Assembly: GCA_900556785.1 (NCBI GenBank)
Contig: USQK01000032.1
Span: 1 to 18,067, forward strand
Reading direction: 5' to 3'
Length of the DNA: 18,067 bases
Source: an uncultured Veillonella sp.
Lineage (GTDB): Bacteria; Bacillota; Negativicutes; Veillonellales; Veillonellaceae
Part shown: positions 1-7,384 of the stretch, in pieces
Numbering within the stretch: the stretch's first letter is position 1
Layout: every line of letters starts with the position of its first letter
The notes under the pieces: generated by a model
Seen by the model: the letters and a program-made list of their open reading frames with translations, nothing else
Told to the model about the DNA's origin: nothing
Databases searched by the model: none
Program-made: the position numbers and the translations under genes

Positions 1-101
1 TTAACTGGTGTATCCATGATATGTCATAACCCTTTCCATGCATAGACTTACTATTTTTTTGAAAGCTTAACCCTCCAAGGCTCAAAGCTTTTACCATATA
101 A
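1..101. other. Non-coding left edge, nothing recognised
   Basis: This is the stretch downstream of the metallophosphoesterase gene. I see no credible reading frame. A 7-bp inverted repeat (62-68 with 85-91, around an AAGCTT core) could fold, but it is not followed by a T-run on either strand in the position expected of a terminator. I therefore make no call. Confidence 0.3.
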
Positions 102-599
102 CTAAACAATATCTTGTTTATACACAAACTCTACACTAAACTGTCCATTATCGTAGGTAACGATAGCAAATGTACCGCCTGAGCGGTCCCGAGCCAACGA
201 TATACTGCCGGGATTCACAAATACCGCATCACGAACACGAACCTCACCATGATGATGACTATGACCGGACACGATGAGTCGCGCCCCCATATCAGTGCCT
301 AACTCAATCAGTTTTTGTATTCGATTATAATATGATACCTCATGACCATGAGTCATGTAAATATAGGTATCCTCTAGAGGAATCAACTGTTCTCGCGGTT
401 CAAGAGGCTGTACACGGTCATTATTACCGCGCACTGCATACACAGGAATATCAGTATGTTCCTGCATATAGCGTGCATCATCGCCATAATCACCAGCATG
501 AAGCCACATATCAATTTCTTGGTCTGCTGTAGCCTCCAAGACAAGATCTATATCATCTAAATACCCATGGGTATCACTTAAAATACCAATTCGTTTCAT
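102..599 (-). CDS. yfcE: YfcE/MJ0936-family metallophosphoesterase
   Basis: A 165-residue cytoplasmic calcineurin-like phosphoesterase. The whole metal-binding set is visible: D9 and H11 in SDTHG, D37 in HAGD, N59 in GNND, H84 in THGH, and H113/H115 in SGHSHHHG. Length matches the small single-domain YfcE/YsnB group, whose characterised members hydrolyse phosphodiesters with a Mn-type dinuclear site; the natural substrate is not evident. It is the third gene of rph-rdgB-yfcE, 66 bases after rdgB, and that gap holds an 8-bp inverted repeat and a TATAAT box. The ATG at 599 has only a weak purine-rich ribosome site upstream, so translation may be modest. The order rph-rdgB-yfcE equals rph-ysnA-ysnB of Bacillus subtilis, which supports the assignment. 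Confidence 0.9.
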   Translation of the reverse strand: MKRIGILSDTHGYLDDIDLVLEATADQEIDMWLHAGDYGDDARYMQEHTDIPVYAVRGNNDRVQPLEPREQLIPLEDTYIYMTHGHEVSYYNRIQKLIELGTDMGARLIVSGHSHHHGEVRVRDAVFVNPGSISLARDRSGGTFAIVTYDNGQFSVEFVYKQDIV

Positions 600-619
600 T
601 TTATAAGTTCTCTAATACT

Positions 620-625
620 ATTATA
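620..625 (-). promoter_or_regulatory. Possible internal -10 box before yfcE
   Basis: A perfect TATAAT on the minus strand lies about 20 bases upstream of the yfcE ATG, in the rdgB-yfcE gap. No convincing -35 element is visible at 16-18 bases and the region is very AT-rich, so this may be chance. Confidence 0.25.
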
Positions 626-639
626 TTACATATTTATAT

Positions 640-658
640 GAACTATACCATATAGTTC
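640..658. repeat. 8-bp inverted repeat between rdgB and yfcE
   Basis: GAACTATA at 640-647 and its exact complement TATAGTTC at 651-658 flank a 3-base spacer (CCA). In the transcript this is a small AT-rich hairpin just after the rdgB stop. It has no T-run, so it looks more like a processing or stabilising element, or an operator for the weak -10 at 620-625, than a terminator. Confidence 0.45.
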
Positions 659-665
659 GAAAATA

Positions 666-1241
666 TTAAAGCTTGTTAATTAATTTGCGTAAAGCACGGC
701 CACGATGGCTGATGGTTTCCTTTTCTTCAATGCTAAGTTCTGCCATTGTCTTTTCAAATTCAGGCACATAGAAGTATGGATCATAGCCAAAACCATTGTC
801 CCCTTTTGGCTCATCTTGAACAAGTCCATCACAATAGCCTTCAGCCGTCACTTCACGGCCATCAGGATATACGAGAGCTAAGGCACATACATAATGACCT
901 GTGCGGTCGCTTTTACCTTGCAGTTCGCGAATTAATTTTTCATTATTAGCTTGATCATCACCATGATGACCTGCATAACGCGCAGAATATACGCCTGGTG
1001 CCCCATTAAGAGCATCTACGGTGATGCCAGAATCATCGGCAAGGCATGGACGATTGGTAGCCTTTGCATAGTAGTGAGCCTTTAATAGAGCATTTTCCAT
1101 AAAGGTTGTACCTGTTTCCTCAGGTTCCTCAATGGTAACAACCTCTTTTACCGGTACACAATCGATAGATAAATGAGAGAAAGCCTCAGAAAATTCACGA
1201 ATTTTCCCTTTATTGCCTGTAGCTAATACGATTTGTTCCAC
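666..1241 (-). CDS. rdgB: XTP/dITP diphosphatase (RdgB/HAM1 family)
   Basis: A 191-residue cytoplasmic house-cleaning pyrophosphatase that hydrolyses dITP, ITP and XTP to monophosphates, keeping deaminated purines out of nucleic acids. The family signatures are the N-terminal TGNKGK loop (residues 8-13), the central LADDSG segment with the catalytic Asp pair, the FGYDPYF motif, and SHRGRALRKL at the C terminus. Length is normal. The start is GTG at 1241, one base after the rph stop, with a GGAGG ribosome site lying inside the last rph codons; the two genes are therefore probably translationally coupled. RNase PH followed by RdgB is a widespread pairing in Firmicutes. Confidence 0.95.
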   Translation of the reverse strand: MEQIVLATGNKGKIREFSEAFSHLSIDCVPVKEVVTIEEPEETGTTFMENALLKAHYYAKATNRPCLADDSGITVDALNGAPGVYSARYAGHHGDDQANNEKLIRELQGKSDRTGHYVCALALVYPDGREVTAEGYCDGLVQDEPKGDNGFGYDPYFYVPEFEKTMAELSIEEKETISHRGRALRKLINKL

Positions 1242-1242
1242 C

Positions 1243-1998
1243 TTACACCTCCGGAGCTGTAGGATATACCTTACCTACTTTATCTGCTGTTGTGCCAAGT
1301 ACTTCACGTTGTTTTGCCATGAGCTCATCTGTAGCAGCCTCTGCTAAATCAAGTAATGCATTGAGCTCATCACGGTTAAAGGTACCATGTTCACCAGTAC
1401 CTTGTACCTCAACCATATTACCAGAGCCGGTGCGCACCACGTTCATGTCAACGATAGCCGCACTATCCTCTTCGTAGCAAAGGTCCGTAATAGGCCCGTC
1501 AGGTCCAATACCTACGGAAATAGCTGCGCAGAAGTCAGTAATCGGGAATTTACCTGCGCCACCAAAGGTGAAGTCCACCGCATCAACGAGGGCTACAAAG
1601 GCACCTGTAATAGATGCTGTACGCGTACCTCCATCTGCTTGAATTACATCGCAGTCGATCGTAATAGAACGTTCACCAAGTGCTTCAAGGTCTACAACAG
1701 CGCGCAATGCTCGACCGATAAGGCGTTGAATTTCTACAGTGCGGCCCGTTTGTTTACCCTTTGCCGCTTCACGGCTTACGCGAGTTTTCGTAGAACGTGG
1801 CAACAAGGAGTATTCTGCTGTTACCCATCCTTGACCAGATCCTTTTAGCCAGCGCGGCACAGAATCCTCCACAGTCGCTGTACAGATAACCTTAGTCTTA
1901 CCGCACTCAATGAGTACAGAACCTTCTGCATACTCTGTAAAATTCCGTGTTATTTTAATAGGTCGCAATTGACCTGCTGTTCTATTATCGCTGCGCAT
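1243..1998 (-). CDS. rph: Ribonuclease PH
   Basis: A 251-residue phosphorolytic 3'-5' exoribonuclease that trims the 3' ends of tRNA precursors and assembles as a ring (normally a hexamer) in the cytoplasm. It begins with the typical R.(D/N).R...LRPI segment; RSTKTRVSREAAKGKQTGRTVEIQRLIGRALRAVVDL (about residues 69-105) is the conserved RNA and phosphate-binding region, and DCDVIQADGGTRTASITGA (about 116-134) is the second signature. Length is normal. The ATG at 1998 has a GTGAGG ribosome site 5-6 bases upstream. It is first in the operon with rdgB and yfcE, behind an extended -10 promoter and a strong leader hairpin. Confidence 0.97.
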   Translation of the reverse strand: MRSDNRTAGQLRPIKITRNFTEYAEGSVLIECGKTKVICTATVEDSVPRWLKGSGQGWVTAEYSLLPRSTKTRVSREAAKGKQTGRTVEIQRLIGRALRAVVDLEALGERSITIDCDVIQADGGTRTASITGAFVALVDAVDFTFGGAGKFPITDFCAAISVGIGPDGPITDLCYEEDSAAIVDMNVVRTGSGNMVEVQGTGEHGTFNRDELNALLDLAEAATDELMAKQREVLGTTADKVGKVYPTAPEV

Positions 1999-2030
1999 AG
2001 GAACCTCACCATTCTAAATCTAAACATTAG

Positions 2031-2055
2031 AACGCCCCTTACACAAAGGGGCGTT
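2031..2055 (-). other. Strong GC-rich hairpin in the rph leader, possibly a terminator
   Basis: AACGCCCCTT (2031-2040) and AAGGGGCGTT (2046-2055) form a perfect 10-bp stem with a 5-base loop. On the minus strand it lies just after the predicted rph start site, so it would form the very 5' end of the rph mRNA. There it is followed by CTAATG rather than a T-run; on the plus strand it is followed by a T-rich stretch (2056-2065). It may be a leader stabiliser, or a weak terminator for the upstream deacetylase gene. The stem is certain; the role is not. Confidence 0.6.
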
Positions 2056-2065
2056 ATCTTTTCTT

Positions 2066-2074
2066 ATTATATCA
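2066..2074 (-). promoter_or_regulatory. Extended -10 promoter of rph operon
   Basis: The minus strand reads TGATATAAT, a perfect extended -10. The start site would fall near 2059, placing the hairpin at 2031-2055 at the mRNA 5' end. No good -35 is seen, as expected for an extended -10 promoter. Seventeen bases covering this box recur exactly before the aminotransferase gene at 13849-13865. Confidence 0.6.
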
Positions 2075-2172
2075 CAATTTAACTATTTTTTATCACTACG
2101 AATCAGATTATAGTTACCCATTCTAACACAGTATGGTTCATTATCAGGAGTCACAACTTTGAGAATCTACTA

Positions 2173-3603
2173 CTATACCTCGTATTGTCCATCGCCAAGT
2201 GGATCTACCACTACATAACGGCTTGCACCGCCTTCTGCTTTAGCCCGTTTGGTCTCTGTAATGGCATCTTGACGAGTTCCCTCATCAGCTTGCCAAGGAA
2301 TGAACATGGCATAAACACTTTGTGGCCCATAGGGTCCATATTGACCATGTGAAAGTACGCTATGCCATCCAACTTTATTTTCGTACATGCGCACCTTTTC
2401 AAGGCGTTCCTCTTGTACACCTGTTTCATCATAGTACACATTGTAACGATTTGACCATATATCGCCCACACCGGTGCGTTCCTCTTCGGCCATCTTATGA
2501 CGGTTAGCCCATTGTACCTTCCACTTAGCGATAAGGTCATCAATATAAGCGGTTACATTTTGACTTTGCTTATATTTAACAGGGTCAAAGGCAGGTTCGA
2601 CGACCTTACTGTAATCAAGACCTGCCATAGATAAAATGATACCAGTATTTACATATGGCAATGCTTCTTGTACGGAGTAACCACCTTCTAAGACAGCTAT
2701 ATCTGCTTGCAATAAATCTACAAGCTCAGCATAGCCCTTTGCGGTTACCTGCATATTAGCCAATGGATCGCTAAAGTGATTATCTTGCCCGGCAGAATTA
2801 ATAACTATGTCTGGATTGAATTCTTCTAGGATTGGCAATACTAACTCACGCATAACCTTCATCAAGCCTTCGTCACCAGTCCCAGGTGGCAATGGAATAT
2901 CTATATTTCCACCGATAGCCTGTGGACCACCGAATTCATCCATAAAGCCTGTGCCAGGATATAAGGTCCGTCCATCTTGGTGGAAACTAATGTATAGTGT
3001 ATCCGGATCATGGTAGAACACATCTTGAGAGCCATCACCATGATGTACATCTGTATCTACTACGGCAACCCGTTTAATACCATAGGTTTGACGCATATGT
3101 TGAATCATGACAGCTTCAATGTTTATGGTACAGAAACCACGAATACCATGAACCATGGCCATCGCATGATGCCCTGGCGGTCTTACTAAGGCAAAGGCTC
3201 GATCTACTTCACCGCGCATAACCGCATCAGCAGCGGCAATAGCCCCCCCTGCAGACACACGGTGTGCTTCCGTTACCCAGGACTCTAAGTCAGGAGCGCC
3301 TACATGAACGCGCTCTATGGTATCCCAATCGGCTACGATAGGATTATATTCCACAATATTGGGTATATCTAATAAGCCTTCCTCAACGATTTGATCACGT
3401 GTATACAGCAATCGCTCTTGTCGTTCTGGGTGAGTTTCAGAAATCTTCCAGTCAAAGGCAGGGAAAAACACTAGACCTAAACTACACTTTGATGCATTTA
3501 TATCAGTATGTAACGTATCATCTACATTTGTATTAATACCTTTATTCATACCCGCATGTCCAAGTCCATGACGCTCACGATAGGATAAGCCTTTATTCCA
3601 CAT
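2173..3603 (-). CDS. Histone-deacetylase-superfamily zinc amidohydrolase
   Basis: A 476-residue member of the histone deacetylase / acetoin-utilisation AcuC / acetylpolyamine amidohydrolase superfamily. The catalytic set is complete: RPPGHHA with the His pair H145/H146, DTDVHHGDG with D183, D185 and H187, D274 in GQDNHFSDPL, and Y309 in EGGY. It should hydrolyse an acyl-amide bond with zinc; the substrate cannot be read from sequence. The core occupies about residues 45-345. Some 40 residues precede it and about 130 follow, longer than simple AcuC proteins. The ATG at 3603 overlaps the end of the hydantoinase-like gene by 11 bases and has a GGGGGTG ribosome site 7 bases upstream, so the two are co-translated and probably work together. 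A later start near M19 is possible but less well placed. Confidence 0.85.
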   Translation of the reverse strand: MWNKGLSYRERHGLGHAGMNKGINTNVDDTLHTDINASKCSLGLVFFPAFDWKISETHPERQERLLYTRDQIVEEGLLDIPNIVEYNPIVADWDTIERVHVGAPDLESWVTEAHRVSAGGAIAAADAVMRGEVDRAFALVRPPGHHAMAMVHGIRGFCTINIEAVMIQHMRQTYGIKRVAVVDTDVHHGDGSQDVFYHDPDTLYISFHQDGRTLYPGTGFMDEFGGPQAIGGNIDIPLPPGTGDEGLMKVMRELVLPILEEFNPDIVINSAGQDNHFSDPLANMQVTAKGYAELVDLLQADIAVLEGGYSVQEALPYVNTGIILSMAGLDYSKVVEPAFDPVKYKQSQNVTAYIDDLIAKWKVQWANRHKMAEEERTGVGDIWSNRYNVYYDETGVQEERLEKVRMYENKVGWHSVLSHGQYGPYGPQSVYAMFIPWQADEGTRQDAITETKRAKAEGGASRYVVVDPLGDGQYEV

Positions 3604-5302
3604 ACTGTTTCACCCCCGCTGCTAATTGTACTTTTACAGTGATTAATCGTTCCATCGATTGCCAGCCCTCAACAACAGGGAAATCTTCCACACTAATGAC
3701 CTCTATATCTTGGTCTTTACCAAGACCTAAACGCAATGCTTCTTCACTGAGAGCTTCTTTAGCTCGTTCCACCACTTGTTCTACTCGCTTCAACGTACAG
3801 GTTTGTTGTTTAATCCCTAGTTCAGGAATAACGAGTAAGCGTCGTTTTGTATCGACATGAACAGTGAGTTCAATGGTCGATAATGCTAGGGCTGCTCCGA
3901 TAGCATTCGCCACCGCCGCATTTTCTGGTATGGTAATCGGTAAATCCATATATTTACCTATACTAGGTCCAAGGCTTGGCGCCGTTCCACCTACTACCAC
4001 GATTTGAGCAGGCACAAATACATCGGGGTTCACAATATCCGCTACTACATAGATAGGTCGTTTGTTTTCTGCCCTTACCACCTCATCTATGCCATGCTGA
4101 ATTGTTTGCAACGCCTTATTTACGATTAATTGAGCAACGGCAGAAACATTTATATCCTCTGTTAATTGTTGTTGAGTCTCAGTTGTATCTCCGTTTGTAC
4201 TAGCATTTAGTCTCTTAGCCAATACCTCCATAGCTCGTTCAGCTAATTCAACCTTACCATAGCTCGCATACCCTAGTACGATGAGAGCATCCCCTAGTGT
4301 AGGTTCTGTCCCACCTAATGCTACCGATGGGCCCACCCGTTCAGGTCCGACAGTAATTTCACCATCTACAACGCGAACGACAGATTCACCGCCAATACCA
4401 ACAGAGGTAACGGCAAAGGAGCGTACTGCACTTGGATATTCACGAATAGATACACCACTTTTAGTCATCAACGGTCTGCCTTGTTTCCACAAAGAAATAT
4501 CTGTAGTGGTACCGCCAATATCTAAAGCAACTGTATGTTCATTTCCAATAGCTCCAAGAGCAGATAAGCCCAGTACGGTTGCTGCAGGTCCTGTAAAAGC
4601 GGTCTCTACTGGTCTACTCACCATATGTTCCATAGGTAAAGAACCTCCATCGGCCTTTAATATATGAAGTGGAGCCTTAATGTTTCGCACGCTTAACGCA
4701 TCTTCTACATTCTTCTTAAATACTGTAAATACCGGTGTTACAGCGCTATTAAAATATGCGCTAATAGTGCGACGTGGAAAATTCAAAGAGCCGCTTAATA
4801 AGCTGCCATTAAAGATAGTATTATATCTATCTTTCAATGCTTCTGTTATAGATAATTCCTCTTGAGGATTGCGTACCCCAAATTTAGCAGATACAGCAGC
4901 CAAATCTGTGCCACTGCGAGATTGTACCATTTCGGCTATATGTCGAACTGCATTTGTAGGTGTACGTTCTACCACAATACCTCTATGATCAGTATAGCCT
5001 TGAAGATAGATAGGATTTACAGGGAATATATCGTCTACATTTCGGCCTGGTCCCGTTACTACAAACAAGTCTACCACTTGCTCTTTCTCTTCCACAATGG
5101 TATTTGTTACCACAGTAGTAGACAGCGTAACTTGATCGATATTTGTAGTATCACAATGTTGGAGAATTGCATCAAGGGCCTCGCCTATGCCTTGCATTAA
5201 ATTATCTTTGGTAGTCCGTCTTTTAGCAGATGCTATTACACGATGGCCATCGATGATGACCGCATCTGTAAAAGTACCACCTACGTCTAAACCTAGTAAC
5301 AT
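3593..5302 (-). CDS. Hydantoinase/oxoprolinase-family ATPase (HyuA-like)
   Basis: A 569-residue protein with two ASKHA-type phosphate loops: LGLDVGGTFTDAV at the N terminus (D6, D13) and VALDIGGTTTDIS (D261, D268) opening the second domain, with KADGG (217-220) and ETAFTGPAA (233-241) between them. This is the hydantoinase A N-terminal domain followed by the hydantoinase/oxoprolinase domain. Family members couple ATP hydrolysis to opening of cyclic amides such as hydantoins or 5-oxoproline. It is somewhat shorter than typical HyuA, and no HyuB partner lies nearby. Instead it overlaps a zinc deacetylase. The ATG at 5302 has an AGGAGGT site. An intrinsic terminator sits only about 20 bases upstream, implying read-through control or an unseen promoter. 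Confidence 0.83.
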   Translation of the reverse strand: MLLGLDVGGTFTDAVIIDGHRVIASAKRRTTKDNLMQGIGEALDAILQHCDTTNIDQVTLSTTVVTNTIVEEKEQVVDLFVVTGPGRNVDDIFPVNPIYLQGYTDHRGIVVERTPTNAVRHIAEMVQSRSGTDLAAVSAKFGVRNPQEELSITEALKDRYNTIFNGSLLSGSLNFPRRTISAYFNSAVTPVFTVFKKNVEDALSVRNIKAPLHILKADGGSLPMEHMVSRPVETAFTGPAATVLGLSALGAIGNEHTVALDIGGTTTDISLWKQGRPLMTKSGVSIREYPSAVRSFAVTSVGIGGESVVRVVDGEITVGPERVGPSVALGGTEPTLGDALIVLGYASYGKVELAERAMEVLAKRLNASTNGDTTETQQQLTEDINVSAVAQLIVNKALQTIQHGIDEVVRAENKRPIYVVADIVNPDVFVPAQIVVVGGTAPSLGPSIGKYMDLPITIPENAAVANAIGAALALSTIELTVHVDTKRRLLVIPELGIKQQTCTLKRVEQVVERAKEALSEEALRLGLGKDQDIEVISVEDFPVVEGWQSMERLITVKVQLAAGVKQYVE

Positions 5303-5321
5303 ATGACCTCCTAATTAGTAT

Positions 5322-5359
5322 AAAAAAAGCTGTACCCATCTCTATGTGATGAGTACAGC
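5322..5359 (-). terminator. Intrinsic terminator between the CofE-like and hydantoinase-like genes
   Basis: On the minus strand a 12-bp stem (arms 5348-5359 and 5329-5340, one G:U pair) with a 7-base loop is followed by seven T residues (plus-strand A run 5322-5328). It starts 6 bases after the CofE-like stop codon. The ribosome site of the next gene begins about 11 bases after the T-run, leaving no normal room for a separate promoter. It may act as an inter-cistronic attenuator. Confidence 0.85.
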
Positions 5360-5365
5360 CTTCTG

Positions 5366-6016
5366 TTATTTACCAGATACAGATGCGTAATTTTTGATGA
5401 TAACAATCGGAGTCATTTGGCTATCATTACCAAATGGATTATCAATCAACAATTGTGCAATTTTCTTAGCGTCAATGCCACGACTTGTACCTAAAATAGC
5501 AGACCGTTTCAAGTCATTAACGTCAGCTACAACGGCACCATAACAACCTGTGCGAGATACAATTTTCTCAGCCACTTTATCAGGATCCTTTGGACCAAAT
5601 ACAATATGCTTATCAAATGGAGGCATAGTCCCCGTTACATCATCGGTTAAGGATGCAGCACGAGCAATTGCATAGAACACGCCAGGTTTACGGAAAATTT
5701 TAGCAATAGCACCTAAAATAAAAGCACCTAACACCTTCCATTTACCGTCCAAATTCATAGCCGATTGCATACCATAAATAGATGCCATGGAGCCATCTGG
5801 ATGAATAAAACGATTAATTAAACGAGCTTGCCAGCATACATCTAGCTCTTCAGGACGTGTAAAACGGCCTTGCGTAATAGCTACTACAGATTCAGCAACG
5901 CATACGATATCTTCAGGTCCAATATTATGACCGCCAAATTCAACGATAGCATCAACGATGTCATCATTATCTGTAAGAATACGTGTTGGCACACATACTA
6001 ACTCTAATTCTGCCAT
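5366..6016 (-). CDS. CofE-like (coenzyme F420-0:L-glutamate ligase fold) protein
   Basis: A 216-residue protein resembling the F420-0:gamma-glutamyl ligase domain. Visible features are the N-terminal PTRILTDNDD segment, the GPEDIVCVAESVVAITQGR stretch (about 33-51), a central GTMPPFD motif and VVADVNDLKRSAILG (about 162-176). Members of this fold use GTP and a divalent metal to add L-glutamate to a phospholactyl substrate. Many bacteria that make no F420 carry a short homologue of unknown substrate, and nothing here points to F420 synthesis. It lies 12 bases after a membrane-anchored unknown gene and behind glutamate racemase in the same operon, with an AAGGAGG site before the ATG at 6016, and is last before a terminator. 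The fold is fairly secure; the reaction is unknown. Confidence 0.75.
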   Translation of the reverse strand: MAELELVCVPTRILTDNDDIVDAIVEFGGHNIGPEDIVCVAESVVAITQGRFTRPEELDVCWQARLINRFIHPDGSMASIYGMQSAMNLDGKWKVLGAFILGAIAKIFRKPGVFYAIARAASLTDDVTGTMPPFDKHIVFGPKDPDKVAEKIVSRTGCYGAVVADVNDLKRSAILGTSRGIDAKKIAQLLIDNPFGNDSQMTPIVIIKNYASVSGK

Positions 6017-6028
6017 TGTTATGCCTCC

Positions 6029-6568
6029 TTATTGAACCAATGCTGCTTGAACTTCTTCAGCAGTCAAACGAATACGTTGTTTATCGATATGATAATCTGT
6101 ACGACCTACGATTTGGTAGTAAATATCGATGTCCATATAAGGGAAGCCCTTAATATCTTCACGAATATTGCCATTTTTACCTGTTAAGGTAACGAATACA
6201 CGAATAGTACCACCTTTGCGAGGTTTGATGATAACAGCTTCAAAATAACCATCATGACGAGGACGATTAATGTCCATAGCCCATGCATGTACTTTCACAG
6301 CATCAAAATGTTCCTCTGGCAACAATGGACGTGGGAATAAGTCCATAATTGTACCAAGTTGACGTCCTTTGTTCACAAATGGAATATCGCAGAACAAGGT
6401 AATAGATTCAAAATTACGGTCAGATACTTGGAAGTTTGTTGCACGTTTTGGCAATAAAATAACCTTTTCATTACCTTGTTTCAATACGAACAAACGGAAT
6501 AATAAATACAAAGCTGCAATAGCTACAATAATAGCTATTACTACACTTAGGATGTTATAAAACCACAT
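6029..6568 (-). CDS. Membrane-anchored protein of unknown function
   Basis: A 179-residue protein I do not recognise. Residues about 4-27 form one hydrophobic transmembrane segment. The rest (about 40-165) alternates short polar and hydrophobic runs suggesting a beta-rich globular domain, with PFVNKGRQLGTIMDLFPRPLLP near its start and a charged helical end (RLTAEEVQAAL). The Lys/Arg content just after the helix suggests a soluble domain on the cytoplasmic side, an inference from the positive-inside rule. The ATG at 6568 has an AAAGGAG site; 12 bases separate it from each neighbour, so it is tightly embedded between glutamate racemase and the CofE-like gene and may tether or assist the latter at the membrane. 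Confidence 0.8.
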   Translation of the reverse strand: MWFYNILSVVIAIIVAIAALYLLFRLFVLKQGNEKVILLPKRATNFQVSDRNFESITLFCDIPFVNKGRQLGTIMDLFPRPLLPEEHFDAVKVHAWAMDINRPRHDGYFEAVIIKPRKGGTIRVFVTLTGKNGNIREDIKGFPYMDIDIYYQIVGRTDYHIDKQRIRLTAEEVQAALVQ

Positions 6569-6580
6569 AGGGCATCTCCT

Positions 6581-7384
6581 TTATAATGTAATATGTTCAA
6601 TGCTGCGACGACTTGTATCAAGGAAAGAGGCGCTCAGCGTATCACCAAGCTCAATATCCTTTGTAAAATACAATGACACAGTACCCGCCGTTTTTTGAGG
6701 GTTAAACAAATCTTTACCCTCTAATCTGCGGCGAACAAGTTCACTCGTTTCAAAAGCAGGGTCGATGAATTGAATGCGCCCTGACGTTAGTTCCTCTAGC
6801 AAAGGTTGTACAAATGGGAAATGAGTACAGCCCAAAACTACGACCTCAATTTCTCGGGACAATAAAGGCTCTAGATATTCAGTACATACATCGCGTACAG
6901 AATAGTCATCTAAATGACCTTGCTCAATGAGGCCTGCCAATTCAGGACAAGGTTGTTCCCATACGAGCACTTCATGATCAACTTCAAGGGCTACATGTTT
7001 ATGAATATGACTATTCACAGTTGCTGCCGTCGCCATGATACCAATTGTCTTACTTTTGCTTTGACTAATCGCTGTTTTTACGCCTTGTGATACTCCAATA
7101 ACAGGTACAGACACGCGTTCACGTACCGCATCAAGGGCTACAACAGTAAACGTATTACAAGCAATAACCATCAATTTTACAGGCTGTTTTTCAAGAGCCT
7201 CTGCAATATGACAAGCTAAATAAGTAATTTCATCATCACTACGATTCCCCACCGGGTTATTCGCATTATCCCCAATATAGATGAAGTCTTCGTTAGGGAA
7301 TTGTTCTTGTAAGACCTTTAAAACAGATAGCCCGCCTACACCGGAGTCAAACACGCCGATAGGCAATTGTTGTACATTACTCAT
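6581..7384 (-). CDS. murI: Glutamate racemase
   Basis: A 267-residue enzyme converting L- to D-glutamate for peptidoglycan. It shows FDSGVGGLSV (12-21), the first catalytic cysteine C76 in IACNTFT and the second, C186, in LGCTHFPF with H188. I start it at the ATG at 7384: GAGGAG lies 7 bases upstream and the gene overlaps the thioesterase by 8 bases. A TTG 15 bases earlier would add five residues but lies on the ribosome site itself. The substrate loop reads GDNANNPVGNRS where most MurI proteins have a PYG triplet, so a usually conserved Tyr is Val45. This may be a clade trait. It is the second gene of the operon starting at the 7833-7861 promoter. Confidence 0.92.
   Translation of the reverse strand: MSNVQQLPIGVFDSGVGGLSVLKVLQEQFPNEDFIYIGDNANNPVGNRSDDEITYLACHIAEALEKQPVKLMVIACNTFTVVALDAVRERVSVPVIGVSQGVKTAISQSKSKTIGIMATAATVNSHIHKHVALEVDHEVLVWEQPCPELAGLIEQGHLDDYSVRDVCTEYLEPLLSREIEVVVLGCTHFPFVQPLLEELTSGRIQFIDPAFETSELVRRRLEGKDLFNPQKTAGTVSLYFTKDIELGDTLSASFLDTSRRSIEHITL

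Noticed and set aside
62..91. AAGCTT-centred inverted repeat downstream of yfcE as a terminator
   Set aside because: The stem is only 7 bp with a poorly pairing interior, and in the direction of yfcE transcription it is followed by an A-run instead of a T-run.
1387..1848. 153-codon open frame on the plus strand inside rph
   Set aside because: It lies fully antisense to a clear RNase PH gene, has no ribosome site, and its Cys/Arg/Thr-rich translation resembles no family.
2173..3603. Frameshift or pseudogene status of the long HDAC-like gene
   Set aside because: All zinc and catalytic residues are present in one uninterrupted frame, so the extra C-terminal length looks real.
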